Assembly (NCBI RefSeq): GCF_028502605.1
Contig: NC_079233.1
Location: forward strand, 124,001-188,000
Source of the DNA: Trichoderma breve
Lineage: Eukaryota; Ascomycota; Sordariomycetes; Hypocreales; Hypocreaceae
Length of the DNA: 64,000 bases
Direction: 5' to 3'
Part shown: in pieces, positions 21,027 to 32,988 of the stretch
Layout: the number at the start of each line of letters is the position of its first letter
Position numbering within the stretch: position 1 is the first letter of the stretch
Notes under the pieces: model-generated
The model's database searches: none
Told to the model about the DNA's origin: nothing
Seen by the model: only the letters and a program-made list of their open reading frames with translations
Position numbers and translations under genes: made by a program

Positions 21027-22672
21027 ATGTCGGACAAGGCGGAGGCATCCGCTGCCGAAAATCATTCCCAGAATAGCGGCACTGCTAAACATGAGGAAGA
21101 GGCTCCTGGGCCATTGAAGCTGGACCCTCGCGGTCTGCCTTTATCTCCACAGCCTACGGACGACCCGAAAGACCCGCTCAATTGGAACCGTTGGTTGAAG
21201 CTGATGGTTCTGGCCGAGGTCTCCCTTTTTTCGTTTCTTGCCTTGTTCAGTGCCTCTTTAATTGTGCGTGTTTCCACATCTTCAATTCGAAAATCTGCTC
21301 GTAAGCTTTACTAACGAGATGTTGGTCTACTTCAGACGCCAGCATTTGTTCCTCTATCGGAATTTCTCCACAAGGACCTGGTTACAACTGCCTATGTGAC
21401 GAGCACATTCATCCTGCTGGGCGGTTTCTCCTCAGTCTTTTGGAACCCAATCGCCAACGTCTATGGCCGCCGGCCTGTATATATCGGCACTGTCGCCGTC
21501 GCTGTTGCCATGTGCGGATCGTCTGGAGCGGCCAAAAACTACGGGACTCTTATAGCTCTTCGATGCCTCAACGGTTTCTTTGGTTGTGTGCCACTGGGTT
21601 TGGGAAGTGCCACTGTTTGCGACATGTATTTTGCCCATGAGAGAGGCCTCTATATGGGTGTCTATACTATCAGTTTCCTGACCGGTGGACACATTGCGCC
21701 TCTCATCGGTGGTTATATCGAGAAGAACCTGAGCTGGCATTGGTGCTTCTACGTCCCAGCCATTATCACAGGCGGTGTCCTCGTTATCTTCATCTTTACC
21801 GTTCCCGAAACGCTGTACTCTCGCACTCCTGCAGCTCTGGCGCGTCCGTCCCAATCATGGAGGTCGAATATGCTTATGAAGAGGCGGGCACATCCCACGC
21901 GCAAGGTGCGGCTTATAGACTTTTTCCGTCCATTCCAGATGATGATGTATCCAAGCGTCACAATACCGACTTGGTGCTACTCGCTGTGCTTCGCCTATGG
22001 CAGCATTCTGTTCATCATCACCAGCGCAAATCTCTTTGGCAAAATTTATCACTTCAAACCACAACAAACTGGTCTCTTGTTGGGTATTCCGATTACAGTT
22101 GGCAGTCTTATCGGCGAATTGTTTGCTGGAGGGGTATCAGACTGGATCAGCGAAAGGCGCGCACTGAGGCGTGGCGGCGAGCGCAGCCCTGAAGATCGAC
22201 TGCTGGGCATCATTCCAGCCGCATTCCTGGTTCCTCTTGGCATCATTATCGAGGGTGTCTGTCTTCAGAATAAAACCCATTGGATCGGAGTCGCTTTTGG
22301 AATTGCCATTGCAAGTTTTGGTCTGCAGGTTATTACTACGGGAGTTTATACTTATACCGCAGAAGTGAGTGTCAAGTCAAATCAACCTCTGCCTTTGGTT
22401 ATGTTTATAACAAGCTAACCCTTTGTGCTATGAAGTGCTACAAACCGCAAGCCCCCGAACTCGGCTCGTTGATCAATTTTGGGAGGCAAGTGTACAGTTT
22501 CACCATTGGATTTTATGCCATTCCTTTTGCAAACTTGATTGGGATTGAGGATGCTTGGATCACGTTGGCAATGATTACTTTTGCCTTCTTCTTGCCACTC
22601 ATTCCTCTATATTATAAGGGTGCGGAGTGGAGGAAGCGTCTTGGCAAGCCAACTTTTCACCAGGACTTGTAA
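21027..22672 (+). CDS. MFS transporter (DHA1-like)
   Basis: Three exons (21027-21263, 21336-22364, 22436-22672), all phase 0, give 500 residues. The N-terminus has the DPKDPLNWNRWLK entry motif. NPIANVYGRRPVYIGT is MFS motif A, GHIAPLIGGYI is motif C, and a central cytosolic loop of about 60 residues precedes helix 7. The helix 8-9 loop DWISERRALRRGGERSPEDRL is typical of a fungal subgroup usually annotated as HOL1-like or multidrug transporters. It is plasma-membrane located by family. It sits between the regulator and the dihydroxybenzoate decarboxylase-like gene, so uptake or export of an aromatic acid is a reasonable guess. Confidence 0.87.
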
Positions 22673-22922
22673 TAACCGGCAAGGCTGCTTTATTCTTATT
22701 ATTCATTTGCCATCAACAAAGGGAAGCTCTGTTGTTGCATCTAATTTAGTAGTAATCTATACGCAATATCTCTGTTCACAGTACCTGGTAATAGTAAACG
22801 TTTATGTGAACATTGAACATCTATGTTCATATGAAGTATAAACATGCTAGAAGAAAAACTTATAACAATTTCATTATCTTTGGGTGTGCAAAAGTTATGC
22901 TACTTTATCCTATAGGCATTGC

Positions 22923-24184
22923 TTAAGAAGGCACAACCTTAATCTCCCGCTTGTTCCAAGATTTATTGTATAAGCCATAGCATACTTCACCCTCATCCGC
23001 AGCCAGCCTTCCTACTCTACATTCCTTCGGAGTCATGGCCTTCAAATTATGCGGCTCTTCTGTCAACTTTGGGATAATTTTCAGCACATTGTTACGACCC
23101 ATGTTGGTGTAATCGTGTTGATTAACGCTTGCCGAGACATGCTCGTCCCACCATGCTGTGTTGAAAATTATCAGAGGAGCTTATTTCATGGACCTTGGTG
23201 CAAGGGGTGAACATACCGCAAGCATTTGGGATGCTTTCGAATGGATAATCTATAGAAAACATGATAGATTGTACGCCAACTTCACCCATAGCGCACATTA
23301 ACGCAGGTGTGGAGAAATGGCCAGAAGTTGTAATGAAGAGCTGTTCGCCAAAATAATCACGAACGAGTTTATCCTTGCGCATAGGCATATTGGGGAACCG
23401 GCTGCGATCAAGCTTATGATCGATGCGGTAGATGTCATACGGGCTTGAGTGAGGTCAGCATCGGTGTAGAATCTAGAATTGGGAATGTACATGAAACTTA
23501 CATATGCTCGCCCATATGCCCAAAAATCACCTTGACCTTTGGAAATCGATCCAATACACCATTTGTGACGATGCCCAGAATATGCATATTGAGACGATCC
23601 GCGTATCCCAAGGCAGAAAAGTCGAGCCAAGGACGGCCGTCCCACATCAACTTGTGAATCAGCTTATTTGAGGGGCGCGGATGCATGTATACAGGAGCTT
23701 CAAGGTCATTAGCCGCCTGCCAGAATACATCGTACTCTGGCTGGTCGTAATACAGCATGCCGTTGCCATCCTCTCCACAGCTTTGATAATCGTTGAGCAG
23801 TACTCCGACAAAGCCCTTCTTCTCCGTCATACAACGGCGGAGCTCTGCTGCTGCCTGAGCCGGATCATGCATACTCAGTGCTGCAAAGGCCGCGAACCGA
23901 TTTGGTGCTTTCATCACCTCAGCTTCCATGCGGTCGTTTGCCAAGGTGGCTTGGGCCTCGGCTTGAGACTTGTCAGAGATGCCTTGACATCCTGGAGAGT
24001 TGAATGAGAGAACCATGAAATCAACATTATTCTCGTCCATCTGCCTCAATCGCGTGCCATGAATGTCAAGCAGCTCGTTTGTCAAACGAGAGCCAGTCCC
24101 GGCTGCAACGAATTTACCAGGATCATTGTTGGCCAATTCTTCTTGAATCGTCCAGCACTCTTCGAGAGCGATCTTGCCAAACAT
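22923..24184 (-). CDS. Amidohydrolase-family decarboxylase, 2,3-dihydroxybenzoate/salicylate decarboxylase-like
   Basis: Three exons on the minus strand (24184-23502, 23443-23217, 23155-22923) join to 380 residues. The family is recognised from GKIALEE at the N-terminus (a metal-binding Glu), VYMHPRPSN, VIFGHMGEH followed by PYDIYRID, ITTSGHFSTPAL and FSIDYPFES with the metal-binding Asp. This set matches non-oxidative decarboxylases of 2,3-dihydroxybenzoate, gamma-resorcylate and salicylate in the Amidohydro_2 family. The product would be catechol or phenol plus CO2. I begin at the Met of MFGK, because the Met nine codons earlier adds only a hydrophobic stub. It is convergent with the MFS gene 250 bases away. 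Its promoter shares motifs with the monooxygenase gene. Exact substrate unproven. Confidence 0.85.
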
Positions 24185-25087
24185 GATGATTAAAAAATCA
24201 CAATATTTCAATCAAAAAATTCTTTATCAGGATGAGGGTGAAATGAAAGTTATAGCAACTAATTAAAGAAAAGAAAAACAGTGCGACTCAATAGCTGCTA
24301 CAACTATTTAACATTGCTGCGCCGCCAGAATCGCCATCCCACCCTACACAGTCTCGGGGAGTTAAAGCGCCTCCCGTGATGGCAGTTGTCGCGTCAAATT
24401 ACCAGCCAGTGGGGGTTAATGGAGGTTCTAGCGCAGGCGAGCAGCCGAGAGAACATTGAATTCAGCCGGCCGGAATCCATGCGCCGAGAGGAGAAATTCC
24501 TGGGGAAGCAAACTCGTGCTCGTAAGAGAACTATATGAACTGGATGCGATTGACCGTATTGAGTAATTCGCGCGTACCGGGTCGGTGAGCTCAATGCAGA
24601 GCGTGGATGTTCAGAAATCTCTCATATTAATCCAACACGCATGGTGAATTTAAATACGATATTTCGCGCAAAAATGCCAAGCAAGAATAATTGTCAAAAA
24701 TCTTGTTTTTGAAACGCCAAAGGGCGCTGCTTTCGGTCATGGGTGCGTGTATTTAATGCTATTTGCGCGCCTTTTGCATCGCATCTTGACATAGCTCTCG
24801 TTGTTCAAAGGACGCGTTATGGCAGAATAGCTCTATAAGAGCGCAATTTAGAGCCCTGGAGGTCATGGAAACAAATCCCACAGCGTCATTAGCGCCCTTG
24901 GTTCAGCAAAGGCTCTAAAAATAATGAAGCCCAATGTCAGGAACACGCGATGCGTCGTAAGTTAGAGGAGAGGAAAAGAGTATATAAACATCACAAAGAC
25001 TGACTCAAAGAATAGAATTAAATCACCACCATCGTTAAATCAAGATTACAGCACAAAACGCGATTTCAGATCAACTCTATCGACAAA
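24185..25087. other. Divergent promoter region, decarboxylase / GNAT
   Basis: About 900 bases between two divergent starts. The left 350 bases hold the shared motif elements described separately. The right part is AT-rich with a probable core promoter just before 25088. No gene seen. Confidence 0.5.
24353..24512 (+). promoter_or_regulatory. Candidate cis-elements shared with the monooxygenase promoter
   Basis: CTCGGGGAGTTAAA at 24353-24366 (about 170 bases before the decarboxylase ATG, which reads leftwards) and GGGGAAGCAAA at 24502-24512 are exact copies of the two elements at 15.5 kb. An 8-base TCAGCCGG also recurs in both regions. The order relative to the gene differs, but both elements lie on the plus strand in each case. 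Confidence 0.45.
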
Positions 25088-25651
25088 ATGGCCTCCATCA
25101 ACCTCCGATTCCGCCAAGCAACTGTTGAAGACGCGAGGCAAATTCAGCAACTTGTTGAATCCGCGTTTCGCGCGATAGACAGCAGGCCGGACTGGACTGG
25201 GAATGCGGAACTCGCGTCAACCTTTCGAATCAGTGTTGAAGAAGTAATGCCCAGGATTGTCAACCCTGACAATGCGGTTCTTATGGCCTTGGACGACGCC
25301 GATAACCTGGTCGCTTCTATCGAGGTCGCCAAGCGCGGCATTAACTGTGGTCGCATTTCCATGATTGCAGTCAACGAACGCTATCAAAAAGGCGGCGTTG
25401 GACGTTCGGTCCTTGCTTATGCGGAAGCGTATAGCCGACAAACTTGGAATGTGGAAAAATTCTCACTCAACGCCCTGTCGACGCGCAAGACACTGATTGA
25501 ATGGTATATGCGTCAAGGATACCAGAAGACGGGAGAAACGTCACCATTTCCACGAGAGAGGTTCACCACTGTGGCGTTGCCCGATGACATTTGCTTTATC
25601 GAGATGGAGAAGGATTTCAGCAGCACTGGTGAGGAGGGACAGTCGATCTAG
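25088..25651 (+). CDS. GNAT-family N-acetyltransferase
   Basis: Single exon of 187 residues, one of two GNAT genes in the window. FRQATVEDARQIQQLVESAFR is the opening strand and helix. ISMIAVNERYQKGGVGRSVLAYAE contains the acetyl-CoA loop (Q-K-G-G-V-G-R), and IEWYMRQGYQKTGE is the usual late helix before the final strand. It resembles general small-molecule acetyltransferases more than ribosomal RimL enzymes and shows little similarity to the GNAT at 3.96 kb. It is divergent from the decarboxylase gene, so it could share that promoter region. The substrate is unknown. Confidence 0.87.
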   Translation: MASINLRFRQATVEDARQIQQLVESAFRAIDSRPDWTGNAELASTFRISVEEVMPRIVNPDNAVLMALDDADNLVASIEVAKRGINCGRISMIAVNERYQKGGVGRSVLAYAEAYSRQTWNVEKFSLNALSTRKTLIEWYMRQGYQKTGETSPFPRERFTTVALPDDICFIEMEKDFSSTGEEGQSI

Positions 25652-26558
25652 TGCAACACTGTGAGCGACCTGCGAGTTTTGAACTTGGTCAGTCTGTTGC
25701 GAATATTCCCGTTGACGCTGCTCTGCGCAGAGGCCATGGTCATTTGCGTTCGATGTATTCGTAGACGTCATATACAGAAGTGGCATTATGGCAATTTTCA
25801 TTTCCCAGCCTTCTGATATCTACGAAGAAAAAAACTTGGGGCTTTACAGCCACTGGTGATGCATTTGCCCCATAGTCTCCTTCTGTACGGAGCACTGCGA
25901 TTCGACTACTCTTACGTTACTTTCGTCTGTATATAGTAATACAAGTGCCTCGGGCCGTTGTGGGGGTCTATCCCATTGTTAGTAGCAAAAATGCAAAAGT
26001 GAAAATCGCATTCGTTAGATTGATTTGCGATCGGGCTGTCTACTAACATGATTAGCTGTCAAGCCATTTATTGCAGGTTAAGTCAAGTGAAGGCTAATAA
26101 ACGCGTACTAACAATTAGCATTATTATGGTCTTGAAATTCCAAAGCTAATTTCCCATCCCTTCACACTCCCAATTTGGCCAATCGCACAATTCTGGACAC
26201 ACAACTATCCTAAATCAAATGCCCATCCAAGATAACGATGTGATGGATTCCACGGCTACCACTTAGATGCGAGATTCGCGGCGGGGCGTCCTGGATGTGT
26301 ACGAATCAGAACGGTGCCTGTACCACTCTACAGTAAGTACCAGACGTACATGCTCTCCTGCTGGTGGTCTTCCGGAGCTGCCTCCACTCCCTCTGATTGG
26401 ACAGCCGCACGTGTCGAAAGACCATGCCATCTCGGCCTCGATGGCTGAGACCCTGGTCAAACAATGTTGCTCACAATGGCAGGAGTCACTCTCCGTGCTG
26501 ATTAGGCTTCACCACCTCGTCCGCGATTAGGGAGCTTCATACATTTCCCGACCTCGCA
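25652..26558. other. Intergenic
   Basis: About 900 bases with no recognisable gene. A plus-strand open frame at 26267-26530 has no domain and its codons do not look coding. The right end should be the promoter of the regulator at 26559. Confidence 0.45.
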
Positions 26559-28948
26559 ATGTCTCAGAGTACGTCTGGCGCGACATCATCGGGCCCTCGT
26601 CGGATTGCCCCAGGCCCTATCTCCGAATCAGCTTCAGCTCCTGCTGCTGCCCAACGCCGAGGCCGTCTACCATCTCGACGGATCGGCGTGAGTGTCGCTT
26701 GTGAAGCTTGCCGGAAAAGGAAAACACGAGTATGTCTAGTTGCTGCAGGTAATCAAAATCAAAGACTTGAAAGCTAAGCATCTGTACATTTCAGTGTAGT
26801 GGAAGTCGGCCGAAATGTCTGTCGTGCGTGCAGAAAGGGATAGACTGCCACTACACATCAGCCAACGCGACCGAAACGAACTCAGCAGTACTGAAACGGA
26901 AGTTCCGAGAAGTCAAAGAAAAGACGAGCGATTATGAAGAATTCTACGACTCCCTTCGGGGTTTGCCAGACACTGACTCTCAAGCAATCTTTCAGATGAT
27001 CCGAGGAGGTGCGGATATCAAAACAGTAATGCGGCAGATTCGGGAAGGGAACCTCCTTCTTCAGCTGTCTTTGGCTCCCGAAACACAACGTCGATACGAG
27101 TTCCCATTCGTCACTACAATGCCAGCGGTCCTCTTGACTGGGGACAACCTATATCTCAAGTCCTTAATCTTCGAGGCAAACTTTTACGACGAAAACCAGC
27201 AGCAGCTGAATATACCCCTGAATTCAAATAGCAGAACGGGATCGCCACAGTACATCTACACACAACCTTACCACAGTGCCGAGATTGTAAACACACGACT
27301 CTCTACTGTCGACATATCACGCTGGACGGCTGTTAGCACTGATAATGAGCTCATGAGGACCTTGCTACACGCTTATTTTCTTCATGAGTATTCTTCATAC
27401 ACGTCATTTCAGAAAGATATTTTCATCCAGGCCCTTATAGACGGTGATAAGCGATTCTGCTCCTCGCTTCTCGTAAACGCCGTCTTGGCCGAAGCATCGG
27501 TGATCCCCCCCTTGAAGTATTCAAGCAACTTTGGAAGCAAGCTAATCGTTATAGCATTGCTACAATGGGGTACAACATCGCGAACAATTCTGGAATCCTG
27601 AGAATATCGGTTATCGCTTCCTTGCAGAATTTAGACGACTCTGGGAGCTACAGTCAGAAAGGACAGATCTTCCAACACTACAAGCCGCCATAATTGTTAA
27701 TGGCATATACGTAAACAATGGCATAGACAAGCTGGGGCTGACATACCTAGACAGAGCAATCGCCATAGCAGAAGACCTGCAGATATTTGGTGATAATAGC
27801 CACATTGAGGACAATACTCTAAGACACGCAAGAAACTTCACTGCTTGGTGTCTTTATAAGTATCAGACGTAGGTCAATGATGTCTTCCGTGGCTTATCAA
27901 TGACTGACCTGAAGAAGCATAATGGGCTATTACTACTTCAAAGTTCCTATGATTACAAACCCGCCTGCATTCGCCCTTCCCGATCCATATTTGGAACCAT
28001 CGTGGTATGGCGACTTCATTCTAAAATATCCTGCAAATAACACCTTCACCTCGCTCTATTTTCCACATTTCTTCAATGCAGACGCAAAGTTCAAAATTAT
28101 TCTCAACGCCATTGCGACTTCATTATTCAAGCCAGAGAACGTTGGGAGAACTCTACCAGCCAATGTGAAGTCGCATTTTCGAGCCCAACTGGAATCGTGG
28201 CTAGCTGGTCTCTCGGTACCATTACATCCCAGTAATATTGTCTTTCCACCACAATTAAGATTGCAGTGAGTAGCCCTCAGTTCTAGCGTACTATCTCAGC
28301 ATTGGCTTGCTGACACTTCACCAAAGTATGGAATACCACGCCACCATCTTGACACTATTGCAGACGCCTGTCAATAATGACATACCTTCCGCATACATGC
28401 CTAATTCTAACGCAAATGAGAATGAATTATTACAAGAAGCCATTTCGGCAGCTATGATTCGGCTAGAAACCATAGTCCGCATCTACTATCTACGACATAG
28501 TTACGAGTCTTGCAACACTTATCTTACGTTTTTCTTCTCTAACGTAGGCTTTGCCGCGCTGGAAAGACTAAGGTCTTCTGAAATTGATCATGAGCGTTTC
28601 AAGCATTTGATGTCAACATTAATTCTTTGCATCAAGGGTCTGTATGACCAAGGACAACATGTGCACGTAGCCTCTGCCGTATATCGGCTGCTACGTAATC
28701 GTTTATTGCCTCAGGATATGAGGTTCTTGCAAGGATATATCCATTGGAATATTACGGAAGATGATGATCCTCTGATTATATCACATGTCCAATCTGAATG
28801 GCCAATACCTATTGCTGACCGAGAGAGAGACCCAGAGGCGGCAAAATTGGAGAATCTTGCACGACGACTCAACGAAATGTCGGTAGACTCTTCAAGAGAG
28901 ACAAGTGAAGAAAATGAATCTGAAACGAGATACGAGGTTATGAAATGA
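26559..28948 (+). CDS. Zn(II)2Cys6 transcription factor
   Basis: Five exons (26559-26729, 26795-27499, 27555-27868, 27915-28265, 28327-28948) give 720 residues. The zinc cluster has cysteines at 48, 51, 58, 65, 68 and 75 with canonical spacing, and intron 1 falls exactly before the third cysteine. A middle homology region follows with HEYSSYTSFQKDIF, the LVNAVLAEASHCYNG and FWNPENIGYRFLAE segments restored across intron 2, and LDRAIAIAEDLQIF across exon 3. The C-terminal tail is acidic and Ser/Glu-rich, as in activation domains. It is the left member of a possible pectin-use module with the sugar porter and exopolygalacturonase. Direct regulation of these is inference. Confidence 0.9.
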
Positions 28949-29172
28949 GCCCCTGTTGCTGGACTAGAAGGATACTAGGGAGGAATTAAAATAGAATTAG
29001 TGGATTATAGAATGACAATCTGGGAGAGTAGACAAATTGGGCACACATCAAATTGCATCTTTCATATCTAATTAACGAATCATCTCAATACGACCGTTTG
29101 CTTCAATTTTCGACCGTGGACCATAGCAAGTTTACTCGTAGGGTGATTTGCCATTATAATTAGAATGTGCTC

Positions 29173-31027
29173 CTATACCGCCGTTACCTTGTTATCCTCA
29201 CACTGGTCAACTACGTGAACTTCTTTAGTGGGAATATCAGGAGCGCCGAGTATCTGAGCACCCTTATCGACATGGTTAGCACCGCCGAAAAGAACGTCAA
29301 TTTCTTCCAGTGGAATTTGCTTCGTCTCGGGAATGAAGAAATAGACGAATACGACGAGGAGGAAATTCGTCGCCATGAAGAAATATAGGCATTTGAGGCC
29401 TTCGTTCTTCAAAAATGTCGGAAAGAATTGTTGGAAGATCGTATTAGCGACATTTTGCATCTGGCTACACATGCCGATGGCCTGAGCACGAACATTCATA
29501 CTAGCATAAGATTATTAGAACAATGGGGTCAGTTGCTGGTTAATGTAGCTTGGTTACCTGAAGATCTCAGAAGTCCAAATCCAAGTGGTTGCGCCCCAAG
29601 AGGGCTTATAAAAGAAAATGAAGAGAAATAGAAGGAACACAATGGAGATTCCGACAGGCTTCGATTTGGTGCCGTTAATGTCGGGAGTAGTTTGACCGAT
29701 TACAGGAACCAACACTATCGGCAGTTAGTCTCATTGTGTAGACAACAACTTTAGACGACCGACTTACGCATGCAAATACCCATACCAATACCTCCGACTA
29801 TGAACAGCCATCGACGACCAAAACGGTCGGCTGTCCATGTTGCGTTAAGAGTGAACCTGCCTATTATTAGATCTCAGATGCAATAGGCCAATATTGGATG
29901 GTGACAATTCTCACAGGATGCCAAACGTTGCATTTAGAGCGTTAATAAGGTTGATAGTCTGGGTCGATGTCCACACTTTCTTGTAAATGGCTGTAGAATA
30001 GGTGTTGAGTGTGCCTTGGCCACTGAGCTGCTGTCCAACATTAATTATAAAAGCGAGGTAAAGTCGTTTGCGAATGGAGGGATCCTTGAACAACGCAGTG
30101 TAATTATTGCTGATGGCTTCTTTTTCGTATTCAAGCGCTTCCCGGATAGCCAAAACCTCATCCTCAACTTCCTGTTCCGTCTCACGGATCTTACGAAGCG
30201 CAGATTTGGCAGCTTCGATATTGCCATTCTTCTTTATGTGCCAACGTGGGGACTCGGGCTGGAATGGTAGCAATATCATGATGATAATTGGAACCATGAT
30301 CTGGAAAATAACCACCATTTTCCAGTCCCACTCGCCCAATGTGCTGCGATGGAGAGAGCAAGCGTAGTTGATCCAATAGGCAATGAATGATCCGACAGAA
30401 TAGAATAGCTGCCAGAAAGCCATAATAAGACCGCGGATAGGAGGTGGTGCCATTTCGCCGATATAGACCGGTCCAGCCGTCAAAGCAATGCCTTGCCCAA
30501 GACCGACAAGCACACGTCCAGCAATGAAGCAGCCCAAGTTATGTCGGGGAGCAAAAGTTTGCATGAAGGTGGCGATGACAGTAAGAAGGCATCCAGTCCA
30601 CATACCCCATCGCCGTCCTAAAAAGTCTGCCTGTCCAGCTTGTCAGTTTATGTATAGTTCGATAATATGGCGCAAGACAGGACTCACAAGAGGGCCGCCG
30701 AAGAAGAAGCCTGCAACAATTGCACCGATAGTGTACGATGTGTTTATTAGGCCAATCATATACGTGTCTCGCTCCTGTGGGATATGTCAGTGTCGAGTCC
30801 GAACCAGTCAGCGACCTACTCATCACCCACAGTATCAAGATCAAAATATGCCAACCAGTTTTGTGAGCCTTGAACAGAATTGTACACTGAAGCATCATAT
30901 CCGTAGAGAACCATGCACATTGCGGCCACCATGGATATATACCTAGAGATTTCAATTAGGTGGGCTCTTGTCCGTAGAGCAACCAAGTCATGTCTTACCA
31001 ATTGTATACCCTTTTTGAGGACGCCAT
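29173..31027 (-). CDS. MFS sugar porter
   Basis: Seven exons on the minus strand (31027-30999, 30942-30831, 30774-30688, 30630-29915, 29856-29768, 29714-29558, 29500-29173) give 505 residues, the usual sugar-porter length. Exon 1 is only 29 bases. Diagnostic motifs are MVLYGYDASVYNSVQ in helix 1, DFLGRRWGMWTG (motif A), GRVLVGLGQGIALTAGPVYIGEMAPPPIRG (helices 4-5), PESPRWHIKK, the INVGQQLSGQ helix-7 motif, ADRFGRRW, and PETKQIPLEEID at the end. Transport is likely of a hexose, disaccharide or galacturonate across the plasma membrane. It lies between a regulator and an exopolygalacturonase, which favours uptake of pectin-derived sugars, but the sequence does not fix the substrate. Confidence 0.9.
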
Positions 31028-32988
31028 GATGAAACACTCAAAGGCTGGTTTCCGACCTATGTCATATGGATGAAATGACACACAAAGATGAACTACGAAT
31101 GAAGATTGAAGATATACATAAGAGGAAGCCTCAGCCAACCTTAAATACTAAATAAACAGAGGCACAGAAGTTCCGTAAAGTCACCACGTTAGCTCCAACA
31201 CCCAGCTCCTACCCTGAGGTGCCAAGGCCAATTTTATGCACGGTATGGTGATAGTGCAGGCCACTTGCTTCCTTCGGTAACCGATTCCCTGAGTGGTTAG
31301 GCTTTATTTTACCTTTTCATAGGCGTAATTCGTCTAGGCCATTACGGTTAATTCGTCGTGAGTCTCGCTGTGAAGGCTATGACTGACTCCTAGAGGTATG
31401 CAGCATCCAGCCATTAAAGCGTGGCCTGCACCCGCCAAGTCTCGCAGTTCCGTCTTGGATGCATCCTACGAATATACTAGCGCCGGAAAATGGAATTTCC
31501 ATCCATACCGTGAAGTGAAGAAGCAGATCAGATGGCAATTTGGCCAACATACACATGGCTGGAAGAAGAGGTTTGGTAGGCAACTGTAGCTGAGACCACC
31601 GCGAGTTGGCCACATGGACGCGCTTGATCAGTAGTCATAATGTACAGTATGTTTATATCGATCTAATTTGATAACCTAGTGAAGAACATCCAATCATCGT
31701 AGCGACAGGCAACCTCAATTCAGATATGTGCAGGCCGTATCGCCACATTTGGTTGGCTCAGTCACACCCAGATGTTGGTAAGTATTTGGGGTAATAACTA
31801 TAGGGCATTTGGCTGAGACAGCTCCCTTGAGAGACATATTGGCTTATACATGGCGATTGAGTGTAGGGAGATGTCATTCATATTTCGTACGCTTCTGAAC
31901 TAAAAACGCCGGAAGGTATTGGTGGCTGTTGAACCGACTACTGAGCCACACTCGCCATACGTGCTACATGGGCATACCAGCGCTTTTGGATGATATATGA
32001 GAACAGAGAATGCGTGGGAGCTTTACTCTGTCGGACAAACAACTAAGGATTCTCAGGCGCCTCGGAAGCGGAGAAACCGACGCAGTGATCGCATTCAATC
32101 TCACCGACAGGGTTTCGACAGATGTGTACGTGGCTAGCTTTTATTCTACAATATAGAGAATCGAAGTTACTCTTACAGGGTATCATGGTGCGTTAGAATG
32201 AGGGCGTAGCTAAGAGGCACTCCTAGTCGGCTTCTACTCGGCCGTAATTACCCCGAGCCGTTACTCGTTCTCATGATCATGAAGAGCCCCTCGGGAACTG
32301 GTCGGTATTGAGTATTGATCAATGCTATTTCTGCTTTAGTTATAGTCTAATTAAGCTAGTAGTTGGATGCAACATGATTCTTTTTGTAGCCCGAACCGCG
32401 TTCACATCCTTCCCATGCTACCGCTTCATTCGTTCGGATAAGTCTTTCCACATGCATTAGCCAATATGATAGCCGCTCCATTCAAGGTCATCAGCCTGGT
32501 CCCATTCAAAGCCGTAAGATCCACCGCCAATGTATGTACGGGATCCAGATCGCGAGTACATCTGTACGAAGCGTCAAGAGTTCTAAGATTGGCATTGTCC
32601 GGGCATCCACCCCCGCATCCGAAGATGAGATTTTCGCCCCATGCTTTTGCGGGGGAAGAATCATACAGACTTCTCATGCTCTTATTGGCGGAATATCCTG
32701 CCTGACTGCTTCGAGTACCTGTTCCTCATTTACATGGTCCGAGGGTCGAAGTAAGTGGCGCCTAATATTGGGTATATCAAACGCGGGTACAATTTATATG
32801 TTATGATTGATCTTCACTTCTTTTTCGCGATTCGAGCAGCAAATAGGCAAATATCCGGAAGAATTGAAGTAATTGTACATAAATCATCTCTCAGGTGCAT
32901 TAAACGTGAACGAATTGTAGTATCTCAGGCTCACCTCAATCTCGTTTCCCTAGACATATACCGTTTCTTCCGAAGCAAGAGAATCACA
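31028..32988. other. Long intergenic region between sugar porter and exopolygalacturonase
   Basis: Nearly 2 kb between divergent genes. The outer 300-400 bases on each side should be promoters. A minus-strand open frame at 32677-32426 (83 codons) includes GCGGGCPDNANLRTLDASYRC but matches nothing I recognise. Nothing else is supported. Confidence 0.4.

Noticed and set aside
26267..26530. 87-codon plus-strand open frame upstream of the regulator at 26559
   Set aside because: Composition looks non-coding, there is no domain, and it probably overlaps promoter or leader sequence.
32426..32677. 83-codon minus-strand frame containing a Gly/Cys-rich segment
   Set aside because: I recognise no family and see no upstream exon. 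It is left as an unassigned frame in the 2-kb gap.
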